The notes under the pieces are model-generated. The model was given only the letters and a program-made list of their open reading frames with translations. It was not told where the DNA came from and ran no database searches. A DNA stretch of 61,934 nt from an uncultured Verrucomicrobiota bacterium (GTDB taxonomy: Bacteria > Verrucomicrobiota > Verrucomicrobiia > Limisphaerales > UBA9464), in assembly GCA_903916195.1 (NCBI GenBank), contig CAIWVP010000057.1, positions 1 to 61,934 on the forward strand, written 5' to 3'. The translations under genes were made by a program, and so were the position numbers. Positions 45,886 to 53,803 of the stretch are shown here, piece after piece. Numbering within the stretch: the stretch's first letter is position 1; the number at the start of each line of letters is the position of its first letter.

Positions 45886-48800
45886 GGGCGGGGAGGTGCG
45901 TCGACCCGGCTTCGGTTGGCGTCGTCGGCCTGTTTCGTTGCCCGTTCCACGAGACGCTTGGCCAACCGGGGTCTTTCCTCACGGATGAAGCCGAGATCGA
46001 GGCCGACATCTGCGGACGCTTCGATAAAGCCGTAGAACTTTTCGAGCCCTTCGTTCCAGGATCCAGAAACCACGTCGGCGGGCGATTCCTTGCGATGGTT
46101 GCGCCGGGTGACAGACGCGCCCTTGTCGATCAGGAGCTTTACCATCTCGGTGCGCCCGAGGAAGGCGGCCGTATGGAGCGGCGTGTTGCCGTCGCGATTG
46201 GTGGCCGAAACGTCGGCACCGTGCTCGATGAGATAGCGGGCGATGTCCAAGCGGCCATGCAACGCCGCGACGCTGAGTGGCACCGACCCGCTTTTCGGGT
46301 CCTGTCCATTGATGCCTGCGCCGTGGGCGATGTGGCGCTGGGCAGCTTCGAGGTCCCCACGGGCGATGGCGGACGGCAGGAGTTCCGCCGGGCTGCCTCG
46401 GGCATCATCGAGTTGCCGGGCCAATTTGTCCGCGGAGGCGCTGTCGTCGGTGACCTGAAAAATGAAGTCGTTGCTGAAGAGGCCGTCCGGATCTTGGACC
46501 TGGAGCAGGTGGAGTCCCGCAGGGGGCACGGTTGCCAACTCGATGACGACCGCTTCCCCTGGCTCCAAGCTCACCGTGCCGGCCGTGCGTCGGCCGTCGA
46601 CGACCAAGCGGGCATCCTCGCGGAAGTGGCGGCCCCTGAGCTTCATCCTTGGGTTGCCGGGGTGCAGGATGGGGAACTCTTGGCGGCCACTCTGTTTTTG
46701 GAGGGGGCCAACCGTCCAGAGGGCGGGTTGCAGGTGGTCCACGTCCACCCGGGCGCCGAGTCGGGCAGTGAAGGTCCCGACGAAGCGACCGGCTGTGGCC
46801 ATCGCTATCAGATGGGATCGGGCGAAGGTTTTCCCGGCAGCATCCCGTTCGAGATAGCGTCCGGTCTTCGCGTCGCCCTGGAATTCAAATCCGACCGGCG
46901 TCGCCTTCCCTGCGTTGATCCAGACCCCTTCGCCCTGAAGAACAATGGCTCCCTCGGCGGCGGCCTCTTCCAAGGCGTCCAAGAGACCCGCCGTGGATGC
47001 CGCGGATGCTGTGCTCGGATCCAGCGTCACCTGCCGGGCAAAGGCGCCGGAGAACCCGGTGCTGCCCTCGAGGACCATGTTCCATACCGGGTCGAAGCGT
47101 TTACGGCCGCCCCAGGTGAATTGCCAGACGTTGCGTTCGGGCGCGCCTCGTTCTGCCACACTGCGGTAGAAGTCGAAGTCGATGATGTTCAGCCGCCCTT
47201 GCGGAAGGATCATCCAACGATCGTAGGCGCCACGCCACGTCGGTGCGTCCATGCCGGTGCCGGGAGTTTTGGTGCTGGTCCAAAACGGCATGCGATGGCA
47301 GTCGCCACAGACGTTGGGCCTGGGCTTGGCGGGATCGTTGTCGCCGTCGATATGGAACAACTGGAACCCCTTCCTGGCCTCGGCGGACAGTACGTTGTCG
47401 AACGCACGCCGTTGGGCCGGGGGATAAGGGACGGCCAAAAGGAATCTGGCCATGGCGTCGCGGTCGGTTGCCGACAGACGGCCAGTCTTCCTTTCATCAT
47501 TGAGTGTCGAGTCCCCTTCTTTGCTCATCGTCGAGGCGAGGCCGGCGTCGATGAGGTGGCGGGCACTGGTTTCCTGCGGATCAACCCGGCTGTTGGGTGG
47601 GACAAACGTGGAGAGGTGCGCGGAGTTGATCCCTCCGTAGGGGTCGCCGAGGGTGCCGTCCCAATGATACGGCTCCGTGTCGCGCAGCCCGCGGATCGGC
47701 ATGGTCAACCGGGGCATGATCTGGTCTCCACCGGTGACGACCGGTGTCTTGAGGACCCAGAGCAGTTGGTCGGTATGCCCGTTGGGATGGCAGCTGGCAC
47801 AAGAGAACGTGCCGGTGCTGGAGGAAGCCGCCGTCTCAAAAGCGATGCGCCCCCGCTTCACCAGCGGATGGGTGGGATCGGCGAGCAGGATGGTATCAAC
47901 CACGCCCAGCTTCGAAGGATGCGAGACGTCCACCAGGGAGACCGTGTCGGCGGCGGCATCCAACACCCACGCTCTCGACGGTTTGCCATCGGCACCGCAT
48001 TCGAGAGCGATGCCCTGTGGAACGGCCCCGACGGAGACGCGGCCGAGGACCTTCCCTGTCGCGACGTCCACGGTGAAGAGTTTGTCCGAGCCGGCAGCCG
48101 ACACCACCAGCGTCGAGTCGTCGTCGCTGATCTGGATGGCATAAGGTGTCGCCAAGGCCATGCCTTCCCCGGGGCGCTGCGGCGGCAACGGTTCGAGATC
48201 GATGAACGTCGCCGGGTTGGCGCGCTCCCCTCCGAAGGTGACGCAGGTGATACGGTTGAGGAACGCCCGGTTCTCCAACTCCGCCAGGCCATGCTTGCGC
48301 GTCCCGGCGCGGCCATTGACGTCATTCCGAGCATCCGTCTGCGCAATGTAAACGCCCCCGTCCGAGTCCACCGCGAGTCCGTAGAGCAATGTGCCCAGCG
48401 TGTCGACGGTCGCGATGAGTTTGTCCGTGGCGGTATCGAACACGAACAGGTCGCGATCCGGCACCTTGGGATTCTTGACGATGTCCACGACGTGGCCCAA
48501 GGAGAGCACGTTGTTGGTGGCAATCGAGTGGTTCCAGGCGTTGAACGTCACGAGCTTGCCGTCCGGCTTGCCCGTGCCACCGGAGAGCTGTGTCTGGTTG
48601 CCGGACTCGAACGGGAGCACATAAAGCCGTCCGGCGCGCACGACGATGGCCCGCGGGTCTTGCGCCGGGATGTCCAATCGCTTGACCACCGTGCGTCGGA
48701 CCACGTCGATCACCGCGATCTGGTTCTCCGAGGAAAGAGCGACGTAAGCCTTGCCGTTGTCGGCAAAGGCGATGCCGACCGGCTCGTCAAAGCGCGTCGC

Positions 48801-49223
48801 CTTCGTCGCGGGATCGAGATCCTGCACCGTGGCGATGACCTGGAGATGCGTGGGGCTCCCTGGGTCGGTATCGATCACGCTCACCGAATCGGAGACGTGG
48901 TTCGCCACCCACACTTCCTTGCCATCGGGTCGGACCGCGACGGAGACGGGTCCGATGCCGACGTGGATGCGGGCGACAACGGCGCGGGTGCCGGCCTTGA
49001 TGACGTCGACCGTGTCAGCAGGGGTATTGGCAACGAAGACCCTGCCTCCCGCGACGGCGATGGGCGACGCCTGCGGACTCATGAACGCGGGATGCCCCAC
49101 GCCGGCAGTCGCACCGAGGGCGCCCCAACCGACGGACACAGCGGCGCACAACGCGCGCAAGATCCGTTTGATCGTCACAAAATCCAAGGAACGCGGTCGG
49201 CCGGTCGGTAAAGAGGCTGTCAT
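45882..49223 (-). CDS. Exported YncE-like beta-propeller/di-haem cytochrome c/IPT-TIG-like/ankyrin fusion
   Basis: This is a 1113-residue exported protein. Signal region is about 18-42. A YVTN-type beta-propeller spans about 45-450 ([57 protein letters not shown]). Two haem motifs, CASCH at 475-479 and CGDCH at 639-643, define a di-haem cytochrome c part of the kind found in cytochrome-c-peroxidase-like proteins. An IPT/TIG-like region lies about 850-925 (HPGNPRMKLRGRHFREDARL). Ankyrin repeats fill about 946-1045 (GDLEAAQRHIAHGAGINGQD, NTPLHTAAFLGRTEMVKLLI). It starts 3 bases after the pseudopilin stop and its end overlaps the sigma gene. Periplasmic redox sensing is possible but unproven. 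Confidence 0.88.
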   Translation of the reverse strand: MTASLPTGRPRSLDFVTIKRILRALCAAVSVGWGALGATAGVGHPAFMSPQASPIAVAGGRVFVANTPADTVDVIKAGTRAVVARIHVGIGPVSVAVRPDGKEVWVANHVSDSVSVIDTDPGSPTHLQVIATVQDLDPATKATRFDEPVGIAFADNGKAYVALSSENQIAVIDVVRRTVVKRLDIPAQDPRAIVVRAGRLYVLPFESGNQTQLSGGTGKPDGKLVTFNAWNHSIATNNVLSLGHVVDIVKNPKVPDRDLFVFDTATDKLIATVDTLGTLLYGLAVDSDGGVYIAQTDARNDVNGRAGTRKHGLAELENRAFLNRITCVTFGGERANPATFIDLEPLPPQRPGEGMALATPYAIQISDDDSTLVVSAAGSDKLFTVDVATGKVLGRVSVGAVPQGIALECGADGKPSRAWVLDAAADTVSLVDVSHPSKLGVVDTILLADPTHPLVKRGRIAFETAASSSTGTFSCASCHPNGHTDQLLWVLKTPVVTGGDQIMPRLTMPIRGLRDTEPYHWDGTLGDPYGGINSAHLSTFVPPNSRVDPQETSARHLIDAGLASTMSKEGDSTLNDERKTGRLSATDRDAMARFLLAVPYPPAQRRAFDNVLSAEARKGFQLFHIDGDNDPAKPRPNVCGDCHRMPFWTSTKTPGTGMDAPTWRGAYDRWMILPQGRLNIIDFDFYRSVAERGAPERNVWQFTWGGRKRFDPVWNMVLEGSTGFSGAFARQVTLDPSTASAASTAGLLDALEEAAAEGAIVLQGEGVWINAGKATPVGFEFQGDAKTGRYLERDAAGKTFARSHLIAMATAGRFVGTFTARLGARVDVDHLQPALWTVGPLQKQSGRQEFPILHPGNPRMKLRGRHFREDARLVVDGRRTAGTVSLEPGEAVVIELATVPPAGLHLLQVQDPDGLFSNDFIFQVTDDSASADKLARQLDDARGSPAELLPSAIARGDLEAAQRHIAHGAGINGQDPKSGSVPLSVAALHGRLDIARYLIEHGADVSATNRDGNTPLHTAAFLGRTEMVKLLIDKGASVTRRNHRKESPADVVSGSWNEGLEKFYGFIEASADVGLDLGFIREERPRLAKRLVERATKQADDANRSRVDAPPRP

Positions 49224-49226
49224 CGG

Positions 49227-50033
49227 CTACTTGATCCGTCCGGAAGGTACCGAAGGCATGTTCCGGAACGAGGCTGTGGTGGACCAAAGGTTGATCGGCG
49301 TGATGGACTGACCATACGGCAAAGAGCGGACGCTGCCGTCGACAAAGCCGAAGTTGGACCGTCCCGATCGGGGGCCACCGCGGCTGTGACGGCCGTGTTC
49401 GACCTCGTTGATGTCGTCACCGCCGGCCGGACCCTGCAGGAAGTCCATGTAGGCTTGAGGAGAAGCGGACTTCTTTTCGCCAAACGTGATGGTTTCGGAC
49501 GGACTCGAAATCGCACCGAGGCGTACGGAGTATTCCCAGGTGAACCGGGGCGGGGTGGTGTCCAGGATGACTTGGAAGCGGGCCAAAGCCTCCGGCGGGA
49601 GCGTCTCCTTGAAATAGTCGTTCCACCCGTTGGCCAAGTAGCTCCGGTGAGAACCGTCCGCGTCGTAGGGGATCTGGCCCGAAAGGGGCTTCGGCACGTT
49701 CGGCGGCCAAGCGATCTGGGTAGGACCACGGGTATCGGCAGGGCACTTAAGGACGCTCTCGGTGCCGCCGTAGAAAGGAGACAGGGGCTGGATCCAGTAT
49801 GGGATTCCCTGCCGCGGAGGATCGTTGTCCCCGGAATCGTGGGCGTAACCGAGAAGGGCGAGGTCCAGTTGGCGGAGATTGGACTGGCAGCGGGCGCTTT
49901 GGGCCTGAGATCTCGCCTTGGAAAGACCCGGCAGCAGCAATGCCGCCAGGATGGCGATGATCGCGATGACCACCAACAATTCCACCAGAGTGAAGGCAGG
50001 ACGAGTGCGGGCTTGGAGAACGACGTGATCCAT
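49227..50033 (-). CDS. Type II secretion-like pseudopilin of the H-X9-DG family
   Basis: This 268-residue protein begins [20 protein letters not shown], a prepilin signal with processing expected before Phe14. The residue before the cut is Ala rather than the usual Gly. The hydrophobic helix [17 protein letters not shown] follows. The PVC-specific second block, [19 protein letters not shown], and the C-terminal [13 protein letters not shown] (H-X9-DG type) are clear. Such proteins are numerous in Planctomycetes and Verrucomicrobia and probably assemble into secretion pseudopili or surface structures; function is not known. It is the first gene of the ECF/FecR operon, 3 bases before the fusion gene. 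Its 5' flank (50034-50282) should hold the operon promoter. Confidence 0.92.
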   Translation of the reverse strand: MDHVVLQARTRPAFTLVELLVVIAIIAILAALLLPGLSKARSQAQSARCQSNLRQLDLALLGYAHDSGDNDPPRQGIPYWIQPLSPFYGGTESVLKCPADTRGPTQIAWPPNVPKPLSGQIPYDADGSHRSYLANGWNDYFKETLPPEALARFQVILDTTPPRFTWEYSVRLGAISSPSETITFGEKKSASPQAYMDFLQGPAGGDDINEVEHGRHSRGGPRSGRSNFGFVDGSVRSLPYGQSITPINLWSTTASFRNMPSVPSGRIK

Positions 50034-50282
50034 GGACCGTAGCTAGAACGAGCAACGCAGGCGCCTCGGATATCCTGACACACGAATGATTTTCCTGCGG
50101 GTTTGAGGCGGATCAATGGGTGCCGGGCGGCCAGAGGTTGCTGCGGATGGCGTGCGACAGATTCTTTCGGGACCAGACCCAGACAAAATGATGCAGTCGA
50201 AGCGGGGTGTCCTTTCCCAGACACAAAAGATCGGCGCGGAGGCCCATTGCTGGCGTGGTCCGGGTTGTCGCACTGTCCACCC

Positions 50283-51215
50283 ATGCAGAAACGTCCGCTC
50301 GGCAAGACCGGGCTCCAGCTCCCGGTCCTCGGCTTCGGTGCGAGCTCGCTTGGCCAAGAATTCCGCAGCGTCACGCTGGATGAGGCCGTCCGCAGCGTCC
50401 ACGTCGCGCTCGATTGCGGCCTGAACTTTATCGACACCTCGCCGTTCTACGGCCGCGGGATGAGCGAGGTGCTGCTGGGCGTCGCGCTCAAAGGCGTGCC
50501 GCGCGACAGCTACACGCTCTGCACCAAGCTCGGCCGCTACGACCTGCCGCACTTCGATTTCTCCGCCAAGCGCGTCGCCGAATCGGTGGACGTCTCGCTC
50601 CACCGGATGGGCACGGACCATGTGGACCTGATGCTCTGCCACGACATCGAGTTCGTGGAGATGCAGCAGATCGTCGACGAGACCATCCCGGCGCTGCGCA
50701 AGGCCCAGCAGGCGGGCAAGGTCCGCTTCATCGGCTTCAGCGGTTATCCGCAGAAGATCTTCCGCTTCATCTGCGACCAGGTCGGCGTGGATTGCGTCCT
50801 GAGCTACAACCAGAACACGCTCCAGAACACCCGGTTCGCCGACCAGACCGTGCCCTACCTCAAGGCGAAGGGCGTCGGGGCGTTGAACGCGGGGCCTTTC
50901 AGCGCGCGGTTGCTGACCAACGCGCCGTTGCCCGCCTGGCTCAAGGAGCCAGAGGAGGTGAAGGCCGCCGCCCGCGCCGCCGCGGCGCTGTGCGCGAGCC
51001 GGGGCTCCGACATCGCGAAGCTGGCGCTCCAGTTCAGCATCGAGGACACCGACATCACCTCGACCATCGCCGGCAGCGCGAACCCGGACAACATCCGCCG
51101 CTGGGCACAGTGGGCCGCGGAACCGGTCGACCGGGAACTCCTCGCGGAGGTCCTGGCGATCTTCGCGCCGGTGAAAGACATCGGCCACACCGAGGGGCTG
51201 GCGAAGAACAACTAG
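50283..51215 (+). CDS. Aldo/keto reductase, L-galactose-dehydrogenase-like
   Basis: This is a 310-residue TIM-barrel NAD(P)-dependent oxidoreductase. The start MQKRPLGKTGLQLPVLGFGA, NFIDTSPFYGRGMSEVLLG (catalytic Asp/Tyr), KLGRYDLPHFDFSAKRV (catalytic Lys), HVDLMLCHDIEFVEMQQIVD (catalytic His) and GKVRFIGFSGYP are all canonical. The order and wording, especially LCHDIEF and ETIPALRKAQQAGKVRFIG, are close to plant L-galactose dehydrogenase and bacterial L-fucose dehydrogenase-type proteins. It would oxidise a 6-deoxy or galactose-type sugar at C1. The ATG at 50283 was chosen because it gives the family start. It is divergent from the pseudopilin operon and convergent with msrB. Confidence 0.9.
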   Translation: MQKRPLGKTGLQLPVLGFGASSLGQEFRSVTLDEAVRSVHVALDCGLNFIDTSPFYGRGMSEVLLGVALKGVPRDSYTLCTKLGRYDLPHFDFSAKRVAESVDVSLHRMGTDHVDLMLCHDIEFVEMQQIVDETIPALRKAQQAGKVRFIGFSGYPQKIFRFICDQVGVDCVLSYNQNTLQNTRFADQTVPYLKAKGVGALNAGPFSARLLTNAPLPAWLKEPEEVKAAARAAAALCASRGSDIAKLALQFSIEDTDITSTIAGSANPDNIRRWAQWAAEPVDRELLAEVLAIFAPVKDIGHTEGLAKNN

Positions 51216-51220
51216 GCCTC

Positions 51221-51241
51221 GGGGATCGGGGATCGGGGATC
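51221..51241. repeat. Three perfect tandem copies of GGGGATC
   Basis: The 7-base unit occurs at 51221-51227, 51228-51234 and 51235-51241, in the gap between the aldo/keto reductase stop and the msrB stop. The two genes converge here. It is probably a slippage product; no T-tract makes it a terminator. Confidence 0.9.
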
Positions 51242-51272
51242 GGCGGCAGTGGAGCGCGGAACCGGGACCGGG

Positions 51273-51671
51273 TCAGCGCGGCTTCTCGAAGGCCAACGAC
51301 GCGGAGTTGATGCAGAAACGCTTCCCCGTCGGTGCCGGGCCGTCGTCGAACACGTGGCCGAGATGGCCGTCGCAGCGCGCGCAGTGGACCTCCGTGCGCG
51401 TCATGAAGAACCCTCGGTCCTCGGTCGAACCGACATGCCCGTCTGCGATGGGCTTCCAGAAGCTGGGCCATCCGGTGCCGGACTCGAATTTGGCGTCCGC
51501 GCCGAAAAGATCCAGGCCGCACCCCGCGCAATGATAGGTCCCCGGATCATGGCTGCGCGCGAACGCACCGCTGAAGGCCCGTTCCGTGCCATGCTCGCGC
51601 AGGACCCGGAATTGCTCGGCCGTGAGTTGCTGACGCCACTGGGCATCGGTCTTGGTGATCTTGTCCGTCAT
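51273..51671 (-). CDS. msrB: Peptide-methionine (R)-S-oxide reductase
   Basis: MsrB reduces the R epimer of methionine sulfoxide in proteins. The 132-residue protein carries the zinc-binding pairs CAGC (48-51) and CARC (97-100) and the catalytic Cys120 in RFCINSASL. Other blocks, TEKAFSG-like HGTERAFSGAF, FESGTGWPSFW and GHLGHVFDDGP, are standard. The ATG at 51669-51671 gives MTDKITKTDAQWRQQLT, a normal N-terminus without signal peptide, so the protein should be cytoplasmic. No msrA lies beside it. It is the last gene before the convergent aldo/keto reductase; the upstream gene on this strand is the zinc-ribbon protein, 196 bases away. Confidence 0.96.
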   Translation of the reverse strand: MTDKITKTDAQWRQQLTAEQFRVLREHGTERAFSGAFARSHDPGTYHCAGCGLDLFGADAKFESGTGWPSFWKPIADGHVGSTEDRGFFMTRTEVHCARCDGHLGHVFDDGPAPTGKRFCINSASLAFEKPR

Positions 51672-51867
51672 GTTCCAGGAAGCGGTTGAGGTCCGTTCTC
51701 GACCTGCATGCACCGCACCGACGCCGCCACTGTCAGCTACACCGAGATCGACGTCGACGACGGTTCGGTGCGCATGGACCACAGCACCGAGGCCCTGTGT
51801 CGCGGCGCGGTCGTGTCCACCGGGACGCTGCGCCGGATCCGATGAGCAACGCCCTCGCGGCCGGATC

Positions 51868-53001
51868 TCAGCGCCGGTGGCCGAAGAAGATGACCAACGC
51901 CACGAAGGCAAGGATACCGAGCACGGTGAAAAGGATCTTCACCCAGCTCTTCGGATAACGGCCCGCGATGGCACCGGTGTAGCCGTTGACGACGACCTGG
52001 TAGCTCTTGCCGTGGTAGTCGTAGGTCAGCAGCCAGACCGGCGCGAGGATGTGCTTGAAGGTCTGGCCGGACCATTGGGCGCTCACCTGCAGGTTGCGGT
52101 GCGTGTCGCCCGGCACCTGGCGACCACACAGGTCGTGCAGCTTCTGCATCATCCCTTCGCGGCTGCTCTGGGCCGCCGCGACGAGGTCGATCTGGTAGCG
52201 TTCCACGACCCAGCCCGCGAGGAAGCCGGCCTGGTACGGGACAAGTTCCTTCGTCGGATAGCCCTGCACCTCATCGAGGAGCCCGCGATCGACGCCTTTG
52301 GAGGCGCACACCAGCTCATCGTCGAAGAAATGGTCGAGGCTGCCCCAGCTCGGCTCCCAGCGGGTGTGTTGGACCTGCCGCGTCTGGGTGTTGCCGTTCC
52401 CGTCGCGATAGGTCTCGGTGACGTAATAGTGGTAGCCGCTCTCGGCCGTCCAATCGGCGCGTGCCTGCGCGTCGAAGGTCCAGTACGGGATGTAGATCCC
52501 GTGGAGCCGGTCGGTCATGGCCCGGGTCCCGAGCGCGTTGGGGGCCCACCAGCGCCGGCCGTACCATTCGCGGACGGCGTCGCGCACCGCCGAGTCCGCC
52601 AGCTTGAACGGCAGCAGGCTCTCCGGACGGAACGCCTCCTTCACCTCCTCGTAGGCCACCAGCGCGGACGAACCGCAGAAATCGCAGCGCTGGCCGACCC
52701 GAGCCGGATCGAAGACCGAGATGGCCTGGCAGCTCTGGCAGCGCACCTGCACGCGCTCGGCCTCCCAGCCGCGCTGGCCGTCCATCCCGCGCAACGCGGC
52801 GACCAGGTCATGTTCCTGGATGCCGCCTTCGCCGCCCGGTGTCGGGTCGACGGTCGCCGGCGAGGCGGTGCCGCAGAAGCCGCAGACCAACGCTTGTTTC
52901 GCCGGGTTCCACGTCGCCTCGGCGCCGCAGGCCGGGCAGTGGAACTTGTTCTGCGCCGTGGCGGACACCGACGGGATCTGCGGAGGGACGTCGTCGCTCA
53001 T
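51868..53001 (-). CDS. Double zinc-ribbon protein with C-terminal membrane anchor, YdjJ-like
   Basis: This 377-residue protein has two zinc-ribbon motifs: C22/C25 with C40/C43 (CPACG, CGFCG) and C88/C91 with C106/C109 (CQSC, CDFCG). A central domain includes LPFKLADSAVRDAVREWYGR, YIPYWTFDAQARADWTAESG and ILAPVWLLTYDYHGKSYQVV. One C-terminal transmembrane helix (about 350-372) and a short cytoplasmic end FFGHRR follow. The pattern fits TFIIB-zinc-ribbon proteins, such as YdjJ of Bacillus, that accompany SPFH proteins of the YdjI/virion-core type. A homologous SPFH gene lies two genes upstream. It starts 3 bases after the GST-fold gene stop. The molecular role is unknown; a membrane-associated assembly role is suggested by context. 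Confidence 0.8.
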   Translation of the reverse strand: MSDDVPPQIPSVSATAQNKFHCPACGAEATWNPAKQALVCGFCGTASPATVDPTPGGEGGIQEHDLVAALRGMDGQRGWEAERVQVRCQSCQAISVFDPARVGQRCDFCGSSALVAYEEVKEAFRPESLLPFKLADSAVRDAVREWYGRRWWAPNALGTRAMTDRLHGIYIPYWTFDAQARADWTAESGYHYYVTETYRDGNGNTQTRQVQHTRWEPSWGSLDHFFDDELVCASKGVDRGLLDEVQGYPTKELVPYQAGFLAGWVVERYQIDLVAAAQSSREGMMQKLHDLCGRQVPGDTHRNLQVSAQWSGQTFKHILAPVWLLTYDYHGKSYQVVVNGYTGAIAGRYPKSWVKILFTVLGILAFVALVIFFGHRR

Positions 53002-53004
53002 GGC

Positions 53005-53742
53005 TCAGGCGAACCGGAAGGTCTTCATCCGCGCGAACCAATCGGCAAGGCGAGGCAGGCCGGGCGGGAACGGGTTCCAATCGTTGTAGGTCAGATTCGC
53101 CAGCACGCCGTAGAGCGCGAAGTCGGCATAGACCGGCTGTTCCCCGAGCAGGAACGGCTGGCCGATGAGCATGGCGTCGAACGGGACCAACAACGTCGCG
53201 GCCCGCGCGGACATCGCGACGTGGTCCGTGCGCCATTGGTCGACACAGCCGCGGCCGAAGCGACGCTCCTTGTGCCGGAGGGTCATCACCCGCTCGACCA
53301 GGTCGGCGATGGCCGGAACATAGTGGACGTCGGTCAGCTTGAAGGTCGCGCCTTCGATCTCACCCTCGATGTGCGGCACGAGGATTGCCTGAACGCCTTC
53401 GTGTTCGAGAGGGAAGAGGCGGCCCCGGCCCCAGACTCGGTCGATGTAGCGCGGTACGTCGAGGCCGTCAGAGGCGCCGACGTGAGGAGGCGGAGCGGCG
53501 GAATCCGCCGGGACCGTCCGCCTCGTCACCTCGGCGGCCACATCGGAGCCGTCGTAGACCAGCGTCCCGTCGTGCGCCAGCACCGGCACCTGATAGTAGG
53601 CGCCGTGGGTGAGGCGGATGATGACGCTGCGGTCGGCGTTCGAGATGTCCACCCCCTCGAACGCGACGCCGAGCGCCCCCAGCGCCCGCGTGATGGGCAG
53701 GCAGTAGGGGCTGTGGGGAAGCTGGTAGAGGAGGACGGCCAC
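53005..53742 (-). CDS. Glutathione S-transferase-fold protein
   Basis: This 245-residue protein has a thioredoxin-like N-terminal domain (VLLYQLPHSPYCLPITRALG, then AYYQVPVLAHDGTLVYDGSD with the cis-Pro VPVL) and an all-helical C-terminal domain (about 100-240). The SPYC site recalls the GST_N_3 subgroup, whose catalytic thiol can be a Cys or Ser. It could bind glutathione or act as a redox partner; no substrate is evident. It lies between an SPFH-HTH gene (61 bases upstream) and a zinc-ribbon gene (3 bases downstream), so it appears to be built into that module. This insertion is not part of the Bacillus YdjI-YdjJ arrangement that I know. Confidence 0.8.
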   Translation of the reverse strand: MAVLLYQLPHSPYCLPITRALGALGVAFEGVDISNADRSVIIRLTHGAYYQVPVLAHDGTLVYDGSDVAAEVTRRTVPADSAAPPPHVGASDGLDVPRYIDRVWGRGRLFPLEHEGVQAILVPHIEGEIEGATFKLTDVHYVPAIADLVERVMTLRHKERRFGRGCVDQWRTDHVAMSARAATLLVPFDAMLIGQPFLLGEQPVYADFALYGVLANLTYNDWNPFPPGLPRLADWFARMKTFRFA

Positions 53743-53803
53743 AGCGTTCCAGATCGTCAGTCGATAGCTCTGCCTGCGCCAAAATGCTCCATGGCGCGAC
53801 CGG

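Noticed and set aside
46095-49211. A 1038-codon plus-strand frame opposite the propeller-cytochrome-ankyrin fusion
   Set aside because: The minus-strand product has haem, propeller and ankyrin motifs; the plus frame has none and low-complexity composition.
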